Of a DNA stretch of 64,000 bases, positions 24,740 through 35,603 are shown piece after piece (the first letter of the stretch is position 1; every line of letters starts with the position of its first letter). Source of the stretch: Piscicola geometra (lineage: Eukaryota > Annelida > Clitellata > Hirudinida > Piscicolidae). The stretch lies in assembly GCA_943735955.1 (NCBI GenBank), contig OX030957.1, forward strand, positions 12,025,017 through 12,089,016, given 5' to 3'. Below the pieces are notes generated by a model. The model ran no database searches. It was not told the DNA's origin and saw only the letters and a list, made by a program, of their open reading frames with translations. The translations under genes were made by a program, and so were the position numbers.

Positions 24740-25770
24740 CTCCCAAAGACGGGATCTGTCCATCTTTAGGCTGCTGGCTCTTTCATATGGTGATGGATCT
24801 ACTGACTGCAGTCAATTTACTAGTTTCTTTAGTCTATGGTTCACTTTACCACACTGCTTCTCCATTATAAGGTTGTAAACAAGAGTGTCATCGATTTCAG
24901 AAGCTTGCTTACTGATTGGTTACTTTATAGGTAAGGCCTCTTTATCAATATCCTAGTCTCTCTTTTTCCTATCTTAAACCGTTTTGAGAAGAGGCTGCAT
25001 AATAAAAACTAACTTATAAACTTAACCACAAATGCTCAACTGCTGCTTCTGACACAAAATGCACATCCAAGCCAAAAAAACACCACCAGAACAATTTGAA
25101 ATAGGGAGGTTCCATAATTTCTCTTACTAGACAGCCTAGGCGATTTTCTGTGGGTTTTGGCTTGAGAACTCAGTGAGATCATTAAGGTGGTAAATAAGAA
25201 ATGCTGTTGCTTTAGAGAAAACTCGAACTTGGTGTCTTTGTAAAAAACAGCCCACTGGATACCATTGTTTACTCAAGGTAGAGAATAAACTCATTGAATC
25301 GGTTCCAGGTTTTAGCTGAGCTCAGAAGCCACTAGCTGAAGAAATATGTCAAGTGCATGTCCAACTACACTAGAATGTTTTCTATAAACGTTTATTTCTA
25401 CCATAAAACTTTTTAAAACCTGATCTATTTTTATATCCGTTTCAACCAATTGAAGAACTTTATTCATGCCACTGTTTAAGCCCAGTGTAGTGTGGGCGGC
25501 GAAAATATTTGTAAATAATATTATAATATTAAATTATTCTAAATATTACATTAAGTAACTTTATTATTGTAAAATTTGAGTAAATTAAATTGTCTAATGA
25601 TTTCTTAATAAGCTTTGATTTATTTTTTTTTGTGTGGGGGGGCGCGGGTTTCATTAAAAGTACTTACTTCCAATATTAATTATTCATGAAATAACCTAGT
25701 GAACCATATTCCAAGTGGACGTAACGAATTTCCAATTTTTCGATTTTTTGCTTACTTATGCCCCACTCCC
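24740..25770 (-). mobile_element. Repeat R, inverted copy
   Basis: Reverse-complement counterpart of about 19550-20560. Shared landmarks include GACGGGATCTGTCCATC, the segment around CTTACTAGACAGCCTAGG, GAACTCAGTGAGATCATTAA, GAATCGGTTCC, and at the far end GAACCATATTCCAAGTGGAC. Together with the plus-strand copy it forms ~1 kb arms about 4.2 kb apart. Divergence is substantial, so the arms are old or independent insertions. Confidence 0.65.
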
Positions 25771-25869
25771 CTTGTATTACAAAAAAAATTTGGCAGTATT
25801 TAATATTTTATTGTAAATTTATTTATATTTTTATATATTGAAAATATACCTTTTGATAAAAATATTCAG

Positions 25870-26086
25870 AACTTTATAATAAATAAAGATAATAATGAAT
25901 AATAAATGCGTATTTATAATGCGCCAAGGCACGCAACTGAGGCGCCACTCACACTACATAAGTCGTGAAATACCGTATCATATACACTAGGTATATGATA
26001 GCTCACGGTTGGCTGAACAGGGATACGAACTGACGACCTTTAAGTTGCAGGTCCAACAACTTACCATCTAAGCCAGCCCGCTCGCC
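25870..26086 (-). mobile_element. tRNA-headed SINE
   Basis: On the minus strand the head starts GGCGAGCGGGCTGGCTTAGA, contains box A TGGCTTAGATGG (26075-26064) and box B GTTCGTATCCC (26030-26020). A body follows with the palindromic CATATACCTAGTGTATATG, GTGAGTGGCGCC, and a tail GCATTATAAATACGCATTTA then TTATTCATTATT. The anticodon-arm region is tRNA-like but the acceptor stem does not close, so it is a SINE and not a working tRNA gene. A (TTATT)-type tail again points to a CR1-lineage partner. Confidence 0.75.
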
Positions 26087-27006
26087 ATTATTATACTACA
26101 TACTATAATCATTTGTAAATATGGATGTTATTTATTAATTTATATTTAAACATTTTCTAGACATTTCTTCACCCTTTTTTTATTAAAAATATACATTTTT
26201 TGAAATTAAAAAACTTGAATTTATTCAGAAAGCTATAATTTAACTTGAAAAAATTATTGAAGTTATATTTTTTAAACATTTTTTCATTTTCTACAAAAGC
26301 CTTATCAAAAAGAGATTTTTCAGAGTTCGGATACTCATGGCGGTGTTTTTCTAAAACTTGGAACAAAAATTAACTTTTATCTTGGTTATCATTGAACGCC
26401 TGTTTAAAACCACTCGCCGTTTAGCTGAATCGTTTACCACTCTCTGTCAGCCCTTCTCTGACCAACAACATAATCCTCGTCACAGTTCCATGTTTTAAAA
26501 CTCATTTTAAGGAATCTTTGAAATATTTCAAAAACTGTTATAGGTTTTTCATCTTTTATAACACAAAGTCACACATCCTTCTTTGAAGTAGATCAGGGAA
26601 AAAGACAAGGCAACAAAGGATAACAGAAGCCAACAAAAAAAAGTTTTTTATGTGTTTTTAATTTTAAAACTGATTTTAGCTATATTTGAGGGGCTGATTT
26701 AAATTATGAAATTTTTTTTTACTCGCTTTAGTTTTTCAGATAATATGACTTTTAATCTTCAGCTTTTACTCCATACATTGCAATAACACGGCGCATATAA
26801 ATCTAAATCTATTGGTATTAAACTTAAAATTATTATATTTGCATTTCTAAATAATATATAAATTCATTTTAAGTAGACGTTTTTTTAATAATCTTGATGC
26901 AATATTTGTGGAGAATACACATGAATAAAAAACAGAAAAAATGTAAGTGATTTTATGAAGAAAGCTTATCTCGGTTACTTTGGTGTTAAATTTGATAATT
27001 AGGATA
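26087..27006. other. Intergenic, with two weak coding-like stretches
   Basis: On the minus strand 26366-26230 reads FQVLEKHRHEYPNSEK and SLFDKAFVENEKMFKKY, preceded by a possible splice acceptor (CCAAGTTTTAG). On the plus strand 26402-26510 reads IERLFKTTRRLAESFTTLCQ. Either may be a host exon or transposon debris; neither can be assigned. Confidence 0.25.
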
Positions 27007-27389
27007 AAACATAAGCACCACACTATCTGTAACATGTGTGAATGACATTTACAACAGTAAACTACTGGAAAAAGAGTATAATTTAAAATTTGGCATTGCC
27101 AATGGTTTCGATAGAAACTTGAATCTATTTGGGAAATTTTCATTTTGTGCTTATGAATATTATAGAAATCAAACGAAATAACCATAGTAAGTGGACTTAT
27201 TCCGATTTAGTTTCTAATAGACGTCTGGTTCCTCATTCAGAAATAGTTCTGATACTAATCTTTCCTTTACAACCAGAACTATTTGAAGAAAAGCATTTTT
27301 CTTTTGATGTTTCAACGGACACTTGTGAAAATGATGGTTGCTATGAAAGAATGTCATTAATTTATCAAAGTTTTGACCAGGATGAATAA
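27007..27389 (+). pseudogene. Coding remnant of repeat R with intact splice signals
   Basis: A GTAAGT donor at 27187 and an acceptor at 27276 preceded by TACTAAT and a pyrimidine tract bound a 90-nt intron whose removal keeps the frame. The downstream exon (27277-27389) encodes LFEEKHFSFDVSTDTCEND and GCYERMSLIYQSFDQDE, then TAA, with AATAAA overlapping the stop. Upstream, 27007-27178 is open in another frame (VNDIYNSKLLEKEYNLKF, GFDRNLNLFGKFSFCAYEYY) and stops nine codons' distance from the donor, so a frameshift separates the two parts. Copies of the last exon at 9240-9310 and 19360-19430 show it belongs to a repeat family. Protein family not recognised. Confidence 0.5.
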
Positions 27390-27752
27390 AATGGTCTACT
27401 CAGAATACTCAACTTGTCAATAGAAGCTTCTGAATAACTAGCTTCCAGATTTAATTTACTGGAAAATTAATCTAAAATAATTTTTACCACTATGAGCGAT
27501 TTGAAGAAAAACATTAGCGATTTTAGTAATTTTCACTATTTGCCATAAAATAAATTTTATAAATAAGTAGACAAAAAATCGACAAATTGGAAATTCGTTA
27601 CGTCCACTTGTAGTATGGTTCACTAAGTTATTTCATGAATATTTAATATTGGAAGTTTGTACTTTTGATGAAACCCCCCTCCCCCACACCCAAAAATCTA
27701 AATCGAACATTTAGGCTTAAGACTCAGCGTTTTCAAGTAAAAAGAACGTTCT
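27390..27752 (+). mobile_element. Repeat R, 3' untranslated part
   Basis: Matches 9310-9625: GATGAATAAAATGGTCTACT, CACTTGTAGTATGGTTCACT, CATGAATATTTAATATTGGA, CCCCACACCC and AGGCTTAAGACTCAGCG. A hAT 3'-UTR fragment (ACCACTATGAGCGATTTGAA at 27487-27570, minus orientation) is embedded in it. Confidence 0.65.
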
Positions 27753-28230
27753 GAAATATTAAAATCGATGATTATGCTTCTCTCCCCTAGTAAAAGAGAA
27801 AAGAGTTTTTTGCCTGAAAAATTTTACATTTGTGTTTTTTGACGAAATTAGTGAACTCCTGGAAAAATTTGGTCTTTTAATACATTTTCCAGACGATTGG
27901 CGTTTCTTTATTGATAGCTCAAAACACAGTTTGAAATGTCCAATACTTCATTTTTCCAATCATGAGCATATTTTAACTCTTTATATACAAAAATATTTTT
28001 ATAAGTTATAAAAAATTATTAGATTATGTTTTTTCAGTTTAATTAGAAACCGTGGAGCCTTAAAATGTTTAAAACGTTATATCTTAAAAACTCGAGCTGC
28101 TAGGAAAAAACTACTGCCATATATGAATTCAGGGAATCAAACTCATATGAAATCAGCTAAAAATACTCAGACACCAAAATGGCTGATTGGTCACTGTAAT
28201 CTGCCGTGGTTTTTAAGAGCTGTATTCATT
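27753..28230. other. No recognised feature
   Basis: Unassigned AT-rich DNA; nothing supported on either strand. Confidence 0.5.
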
Positions 28231-28350
28231 TCTAGTCATTGAGTGCTGATTGAATAAAGAAAATATAGTTGAGGGTTGATTGGAAACAAAAAGGGGGATT
28301 GAGGGTTGATTTGACACAAAAATGGGTGTTTGAAAGTTGATTGGATAAAG
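28231..28350 (+). repeat. Short tandem repeat (~30 bp) with TTGATTGG core
   Basis: Three to four diverged units around GAGGGTTGATTGGAAACAAA. A reverse-oriented relative (TTAATCAACCCTCAAC, ATCCAATCAACC) lies at 43460-43565. Confidence 0.5.
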
Positions 28351-28426
28351 GCGCAAACATCGAGCCTCTGCTTTGAGATATGAATCGCTATTACTTTTAT
28401 ACATGTATTTTAGTTATTTATTTTTG

Positions 28427-28493
<67 letters not shown>

Positions 28494-28700
28494 TTTCCCA
28501 CAAAGGTTTTTACGAATTTCACACATTTTTAAGTTTCACTAGATAAAGGTACAAAATTTTTTAAAAATCGGAATAAACTTTATGAAATATTTTTCTAATT
28601 GCTTTTTGAGTAAAACAGTAAAATAAAATTAAAAATCGAATAATCTTTAGCAAAGTTATAGACAAATATACAGTGGCATGTTTTTTTTGGCCCGTATTCT
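28351..28700 (+). mobile_element. Tc1/mariner terminal fragment
   Basis: AACATCGAGCCTCTGCTTTG and AGATATGAATCGCTATTA match the reverse complement of the mariner transposase C-terminal end at 34290-34335. The following sequence (AGTTTCACTAGATAAAGGTA, GCAAAGTTATAGACAAATAT, TTTTTTTTGGCCCGTATTCTG) matches the element terminus at 33434-33610. An AT dinucleotide array (28434-28490) is inserted between them. Confidence 0.6.
28434..28490. repeat. (AT)n microsatellite
   Basis: About 28 AT units within the mariner fragment. Confidence 0.95.
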
Positions 28701-29530
28701 GTTTTATGTCAAGGTTGACGATTATGATCTTATCAAAACAAAAGTTTAAAATGATTTTTCATAAAATAGTGTAAAGGACCTTTTACACAAAAAAGTGGGA
28801 GGTCCAGACTCCGAGACCCCCACAGGATCGTCGCCCATGGATAATTTTCTATGGTCGACTGGGTCGCTAGTACTTTGAGCTGGAAAATGATTATCTTTAT
28901 GTTGCTGAACTCAAGATCATATATCTACATTTTATTGAATACAGTATAATTTAAAATTGAATAAATAACTTGGATTAATGAAATAAATTTTTTTGTCATT
29001 AATTTTTTCAATATTGTGTTTGCCGGAAATTTAATGATTAAATAGAGCTTCGGTTGCGTGCATGGGAATGAAAATGACAATTAATATTATTATTGAAATC
29101 AAGCACATAAGAGGGGACGCCTTGACAACGCCCATTTATCACAACACCGTAGCATGAAGCCCATCGCAACGTTTTTTTAATGTATTGTTATGAGGGTCAG
29201 GGATAGTGTGGATCCTAATGAGCTGTACATGAAAATCCGCGGTTTTGATGGTTGGGCGTTGTGATAGTAAGGTGTTGCAATGTTTGTTCGTTTTGAGGGT
29301 TAGGCATTGTGGAGGTGAACGAGCTTTGTCTTTATGATAATTGGACGTTGTGAAGCGATCCCCATACGAGACTGTCTTTCTTAAAGAAATAATTTGAATT
29401 ACGAAATATTTAAGCCTGGTGCGTGATCTGTAAATATTATTAATTTTCATAAAAAAATATATTTAATCGACCTATGCATTAATTCACGTTAACTTTCGAT
29501 TAACGCGTTAATGGATTAACGTCGTTGAAT
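28701..29530. other. Unassigned; GC-richer stretch at 29100-29370
   Basis: Between 29100 and 29370 composition rises and phrases such as GGTTGGGCGTTGTGATAG, GTTAGGCATTGTGGAGG and ATTGGACGTTGTGAAGCG recur, suggesting a degenerate ~65-bp tandem repeat. The minus-strand open frame across it has no recognisable domain and mirrors the repetition. Confidence 0.4.
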
Positions 29531-29539
29531 ATTTTTAAC

Positions 29540-29920
29540 GCCGTTCAAGTACTTGTCATCTCTTGCAAGTACAGTTCCATGTGAGGGTCTATTCCGCTTG
29601 TCATGAAACATAGTTAGCAAGAAAATAGCCTCTTTAGATACAACTAATGTTGAAAAACTTTTATGCTTGAGTAACAGCATGGTTAAAAAAAAGATGTGTG
29701 ATAATTGCATTTTTTATCATTTATCGATTTTTTTTTTCAAATGTGGATTACTTTTAAAAATAAATGTAGATAAAACTTCTATTAAATTTTAGAGAAAAAA
29801 AATTCAAATACTGTTTTATACTAATTTCAAATATGCTAAAAACATTGCGTTGAAATATGATTAAAATTTTTATTCGAACGATTAACGGCAATTAAAATTT
29901 TTCATCGTGAAACAGCTCTA
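29540..29920 (+). pseudogene. ZBED-type hAT transposase, C-terminal remnant
   Basis: The plus strand encodes YLSSLASTVPCEGLF, then NIVSKKIASLDTTNVEKLL and CLSN, the hAT dimerisation signature (KYL..PASSVPSER.FS..G.I...KR..L.P.NVE.L.FL..N). One stop interrupts it. The 3' end (GATTAACGGCAATTAAAATT, CATCGTGAAACAGCTCTA) is the reverse of the terminus at 39420. The same family lies in opposite orientation at 39420-40260. Confidence 0.75.
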
Positions 29921-30109
29921 ATTTTTAGGCATAAAAAGAACCAAGAAGATCTCATGAATTCAGAATATATTTTCTCTATTGTTTTGATAGCACCCTAATG
30001 TAAGCTTTAAATAATATTTAAACGAATTTTTTTTTGAAAGTACTTTTTTGAGAATTAATCATAATAAAACTCATTTTCATTTTTTCATTATTTTTGATAT
30101 ATTATATAT

Positions 30110-30564
30110 GAGTTTGCTAGTCGGTCAGACATTCGAAGGGGTCTTTTTGGAAATTGGAGTAAACGAGCTGTGGGGAGAAGGCAGGAGGACAGGCAGAGAG
30201 GGTATTTTATGTTATCTAAATATACACTGTGGGCCAAAAGAAATTTACTATTGTATATTTGTTTATAACTTTGGCAAGATTAAATCTATTTATAAAATTT
30301 ATTTGATGGCAAATAATAAAAGGTACTAATATCGCTAATGTTTTCTTCAAATCGCTCATAGTGGTAATAGAAAAGTATTTTTATTGAGTATCAAACTTTT
30401 TTTTAATGTTTGGTGATACAAATATTAATAGTTGATACAAAAAGAATTTACACTACCGCAAACAATACTAAATAATATCGCTGGTAATGTATTAGCCGAG
30501 ATCGGTTCTTTGATTCCAGCCCTGTGGAGGACTCCCCAAGATTTTCTGCAGATCGCCGCCCCTG
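30110..30564 (+). mobile_element. ZMYM1/DUF4371-type hAT, 3' end copy 1
   Basis: Starts in the last codons of the transposase (GAGTTTGCTAGTCGGTCAGA, residues EFASRSDIRRG). It runs through the 3' UTR, which includes a mariner-like TACACTGTGGGCCAAAAG, and ends in TGCAGATCGCCGCCCCTG. Read on the other strand that is CAGGGGCGGCGATC, a hAT-type terminus. It abuts the next 3' copy directly at 30565. Confidence 0.75.
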
Positions 30565-31441
30565 CTTGCAGCTGAAGATAATGTTGCTAACTGGTGAAGT
30601 GAACCATGATATTTGCAAACAGTATCGTGAGTTAAATGAAACTGGTCTTTAGTCACAGTTAACTATGTTTAAAGACCAGAATGAACTTTAGTACAAACGC
30701 AAAAAATAATGCAAGCTATGAGCACGGAAGTCAGACATCTGTTTCCTTAGGTTGAAAGATTTATCAGGTTGATGCTTGTGTGTCCAATAACGTCATGTAC
30801 TGCAGAAAGATCTTTTAGTGCTTTGCGGCGTCTTAAGACTTAATTGCGTGCACACAGCCTCGCTTGAATTCACTGGCCATTTGTCATGCACATCAGGATA
30901 TACTTGACAGTCTGGATTTAAAAAGGCTAGTAGAAGAATTTGCTAGTCGGTCTTTTTGGAAATTGAAGTAAACGAGCTGTGGGGAGAGGGCAGAAGGACA
31001 GGCAGAGAGGGTGTTTTATGTTATCTAAATATACACTGTGGGCCACAAAAAGTTATCATTGTAAATTTGTTTATAACTTTGGCAAATTTAAATCTATTTG
31101 TAATTTTTTACAACTATTTGAATCAGAAATGAATGGAAAACAAGATGTTATAAAATTTATTTGATGGGTTGATGGCTAGTTGTAATTGAAAATTAATAAA
31201 ATGTACTAAAATCGCTATAGTTTTTCTTCAAATCGCTCATAGTGGCAATAGAAAACTTTTTTTGAGTATCAAACTTTTATTTTTTTTTGCGGTACAAATA
31301 TTAATAGTTGATACAAAAATCATTTTCACTACAGCATAAAATACTAAATAGTATCGCTTGTACTTTATTGGTCGATTTCGGTTCTTTGATTTCAACCCTG
31401 GGAAGAAACCCCCAAAGATTTTCCGCAGATCGCCGCCCCTG
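30565..31441 (+). pseudogene. ZMYM1/DUF4371-type hAT, 3' portion copy 2
   Basis: Begins exactly at the preceding terminus with CTTGCAGCTGAAGATAATGT (AAEDNVANW). It encodes broken remnants of the C-terminal domain (CPITSCTAERSFSALRRLK region at 30780-30845, then AICHAHQDILDSLDLKRL near 30880) with many stops. It then repeats the 3' UTR and terminus, ending CGCCGCCCCTG at 31441. The same junction of terminus to coding sequence recurs at 41524 on the minus strand, so the tandem arrangement is ancestral to both loci. Confidence 0.75.
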
Positions 31442-31855
31442 CTAATTCAATCAGTCATTCTGTAAATTAAAAAAAAAGTAAAAATTATAAAGAAAATTCT
31501 ATTCATCTTACATTTTTCAAAATAAACTATTAAACTGAATTAAACTATTGAAACAAAATCGCAAAAACGATGTATTCTCAGGATTGCTTGCAATTTTTAG
31601 GCGTTCCCTGGTTTGCCTAATTCTACACATTGACTATATTTTTTATATCTTATATATGTATATATTTTATATCTATTTAATTAATTTATATTATTATTTT
31701 TATTTCTTTGTGTCATTTGTCTTGATTCTTTTTATTTGTTTGTGTCATTTGTCTTTATTCTTTTTACTTTTTTTGTCATTTGTCTTTATTTATTTGTTTT
31801 TATTCTTTTTTTCATGGATTTATTCGTTCATTGATTGATTTTTTCATTGATTGAT
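31442..31855. other. Unassigned linker
   Basis: Starts with a fragment of the ~65-bp repeat family (AATTCAATCAGTCATTCTGT), then pyrimidine-rich low-complexity DNA. No gene is supported. Confidence 0.5.
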
Positions 31856-32280
31856 TTGTTCATTTATTGATTTGTTCATTTAGTGATTTTTCATTTATTG
31901 ATTTTTTCATTTATTGATTTGTTCATTTATTGATTTGTTCATTTATTGATTTGTTCATTTATTGATTTGTTCATTTATTGATTTGTTCATTTATTGATTT
32001 GTTCATTTATTGATTTGTTTATTTAATGATTTGTTCATTTATTGATTTGTTCATTTATTGATTTGTTCATTTATTGATTTGTTCATTTATTGATTTGTTC
32101 ATTTATTTGATTTGTTCATTTATTGATTTGTTCTCTCATTTATTTGTTCATTTATTTATTTGTTCCTTTATTTATTTGTTCATTTATTTATTTGTTCAAT
32201 TTATTGATTTGTTCAATTTATTGATTTGTTCAATTTATTGATTTGTTCAATTTATTGATTTGTTCATTCATATATTTGTT
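31856..32280 (+). repeat. 16-bp minisatellite TTCATTTATTGATTTG
   Basis: About 26 units, the later ones drifting to TTCATTTATTTATTTG and TTCAATTTATTGATTTG. Confidence 0.93.
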
Positions 32281-32309
32281 CATTTATTATTATTTTTAAA
32301 CTGTCCATA

Positions 32310-32375
32310 ATCTGGAAGCCTTGAAGCTCATCCGGGTTTAAGCCCACAATAATAATAATATTTGTCGTTCTATAA
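32310..32375 (+). mobile_element. Diverged LINE B-type 3' terminus
   Basis: GAAGCCTTGAAGCTCATCCG and GGTTTAAGCCCACAATAATA then TTGTCGTTCTATAAAG resembles the LINE B terminus at 8204-8268. Only the end is preserved. Confidence 0.5.
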
Positions 32376-32639
32376 AGAATAAAAACTACTTTTTAATTCA
32401 GGAGATGTTATAGTTCTTTTCATACTGATGATAATCTTCCTGGTTTTATGTTTGATTATCTCACTGCCGGTGAACACACTCGAAAGGTATTAGGCTTGTT
32501 TTTCTGCAGTTAATTTTCGATTTACAATATTTGTTTAATATAATTGTTGAATAAAAGAAAAATTTTACAATCAGCACGTTAATAAAAAATAGATAATATT
32601 TTTACGCAGAAAATAATAGTTAATAATTTTTGATTAAAT

Positions 32640-33350
32640 AAAAATATTCATTATTTTTTAATTGAATAAATATATATATATTATTTTTTCAATTAAATAA
32701 CTATATATTTTTTTTATTGAATAGATAAATATATATATATTTTTGAATAGATATATATATATATATATTTTTGAATAGATATATTCATTATTTTTTTTAA
32801 AATAAACATATTTATTATTTGTTATATTGAATAAATACATTTATTATTATTTAATTGAATAAATTTCGTGATTTTTAATTGATTAAACACATTTTTAAAT
32901 AAATACATTTTTTTTAAATAAATACATTTTGTTTAAAATAAATAAAAAAAATTAAAATAGATAAATTTTTAAAAAATAAACACTTTTTTTAAATAAATAA
33001 TTTTTTTTAATAAACAAATAAAATTTAAATAAATATTTTTTTTTAAATAAATAAAAAAAATTTAAATAAATAAATTTTTTTAATAAATAATTTTTTTTAA
33101 ATAAATACATTTATTATTTTTTAATTGAATAAATTTATTAATTTTTAATTGATTAAATCCTTTTAGTATTTTTTAATTGAATAAATTTATTGATTTTTAA
33201 TTGAATAAATGTATTAATTTTTAATTGATTAAATACATTTTTTTAAATAAATACATTTTTTTTAGAATAAATAAAAAAAATTTTAATAATAATTTTTTTT
33301 TTAATAAATACATTTATTATTTTTTAATTGAATGAATACTAACAGTTTTT
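32640..33350. repeat. Low-complexity AT-rich block (TTTTAATTGAATAAAT-like)
   Basis: Irregular repeats of TTTTTAATTGAATAAAT, TTTTTTAAATAAATA and ATATATAT. Open frames here are compositional. Confidence 0.85.
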
Positions 33351-33749
33351 TATTTAATAAAAAAGTATATTATTTGTTTTTATTAATTTTCAATATTATA
33401 TTTAGAATATATACTTTATAAAGTCTATTATACCGTAAATACACTGTGGGTCAAAAAAAACATGCCAATATATATTTGTCTATAACTTTGAAAAATATTC
33501 ATCGATATTCAATTGTTTCCACTATTTTACTCAGAAAGGAATAAGAAACAAGATTCCATAAAATTTATTTTGATTTATAAAATATTCAGTACCTTCACCT
33601 AGTGAAACATAAACAAGTGTGAAATTGAAAAAAACTTTGGATCATATCCGCCAAAGCTCAGCCTACATTTACAATGCTGGTAAATGCTGGAACACATTCG
33701 CACAAATGTGTATATTCTTTGTGACCCATCTAATTGACCATTCTCACTT

Positions 33750-33998
<249 letters not shown>

Positions 33999-34289
33999 GT
34001 CTTTTAGCACACTGTCCTTCGAACAATTAGCCTTTATTCCACACCCGTAAATCAATCAAGTAGGAAATCTGTTCTAAATCAATCTACTTTATATGGCAGA
34101 TGTTTATTTCAAAACTATATATATTATCATGTTTCCTCTACGCTATGGAAGAGTGGCAGTTAGTGTGGTCCAATCACCGTCTGCACCGCTTTGGCGGATA
34201 TGATCCAACATTTTGTGTAAATGTTAAAATGAATAATAATTTTTTCAATTATTCAACAAATTCAATAAAAAAATGAATTTTTTAAATTA

Positions 34290-34745
34290 ATAGCGATTCA
34301 TATCTCAAAGCAAAGGCTCGAAGTTGGCGCCAGTTTTTAATAGCATCATCCACGACGCTTTGCTTTATTCGCTCCTTCAGTTCATTGACGTTGTGATATT
34401 GGTTTGGTAAACCCGTTGCAGCATCTCTCCCCAAAATTTTAAGTCATAGGGTTAAGATCTGGACTGTTTGGAAGCCACAGATTTTTGAGAATGAATGTGG
34501 ATGTCTCTTGTTTTAATAAGCTGACTGTCTAGCGTGATAGCGCGCCATCTTCCTGAAAGACGAAAAAGTTACTTGAAATGTTTCTTATCACAGGCAGTAG
34601 CTCTTCTCTCAACAGCACAAATCTGTAATATGCGCTATTGATTTTAACTTCAAGCACAACGAAAATCAGATGCGTACGGCCAAGCTTTGACCCGCCGACA
34701 AAAACCATCACCGACTGGCTGAAAGCTGAAAGCGTTCGCAACAGA
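34290..34745 (-). pseudogene. Tc1/mariner transposase, C-terminal half remnant
   Basis: Minus-strand translation gives VKINSAYYRFVLLREELLP, FFVFQEDGA (second Asp of the DDE/D triad) and, after a stop and frame changes, LPNSPDLNP-like sequence with the third acidic residue, ending near KNWRQLRAFALRYESL. The N-terminal half with the first Asp and the HTH domain is absent. Confidence 0.85.
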
Positions 34746-34779
34746 TACCAATTTTCTCAAATAAACATGAAAAAGTAAC

Positions 34780-35150
34780 AATTTTACAATTAAAAACTTA
34801 AATACAAAGTTAAATTTTTTATAAAATTGAAAACTTAAATTAAAATGTTAAAATTTTTATAAAATTGCAAAATTAAAATTTGTAAAAATTGAAAAGTTGA
34901 AATCTTTTAAAAATTGAAAAATTAAAATTATAAAATTGAAAAGTTAAAATTTTTATAAAATTGAAGAGTTAAAATTTTTTGAAATTGAAAAGTTAAAATT
35001 TTATAAAATTGAAAATTTACAATTTTCATAAAATTGAAAAGTTAAAAATTTTATACAATTGAAAAAGTAAAATCTGTAGAAAAATTTCATACAATTGAAA
35101 AAGTAAAAACTGTAGAAAAATTTTATAAAATTTAAAAAGAAAAAACATTT
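34780..35150. repeat. Degenerate ~23-bp repeat AAAATTGAAAAGTTAAAATTT
   Basis: About fifteen loosely conserved units of AAATTGAAAAGTTAAAATTT, low complexity, non-coding. Confidence 0.75.
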
Positions 35151-35603
35151 TAAAAATTTAAAAATGGTTTTTTCTAAATTATACTTGTATAAGTTTCGCT
35201 AGATTAAAAACTGCATATTGAAGAAATAAATAAAAACTTTATGAAATCTTATTTCTCATTCATTTCTGAGTAAAAGAGTGTTTAAAAATACGTTTTTCCT
35301 CAGATCACACGCCTGCGTTCACTTTAACTTATTTCCATCCATGCAGCATAAAAAGCCACTTGTTGAATAATTTTATCAAAACGATTCAAAAAAGTATGAT
35401 TTTGAAGGCATTCAATGTGAAGAAAAATTATGGTGTAGCATAATGTCATAATAATGGAATAATGTCAAAGATATTCCAGATATACCTATGAAAGAACGCA
35501 ACTGGCTTGCTTTTCTGCTTAAATTAAATAAAGTTCAAACTTATCTAACCTAACAGAGCGTGTCACTCCAACTTTCACAAGATGCTACTTTTTGGGCCTT
35601 CCA

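Noticed and set aside
25931..26086. tRNA gene
   Set aside because: Box A and box B are present but the acceptor stem does not pair and a SINE body and tail follow.
29139..29450. 103-codon minus-strand ORF as a gene
   Set aside because: It overlies degenerate ~65-bp repeats, has no recognisable domain and no splice or promoter signals.
31548..31838. 96-codon Phe/Tyr/Leu-rich ORF resembling a membrane protein
   Set aside because: Pyrimidine-rich low-complexity DNA running into a minisatellite; hydrophobicity is compositional.
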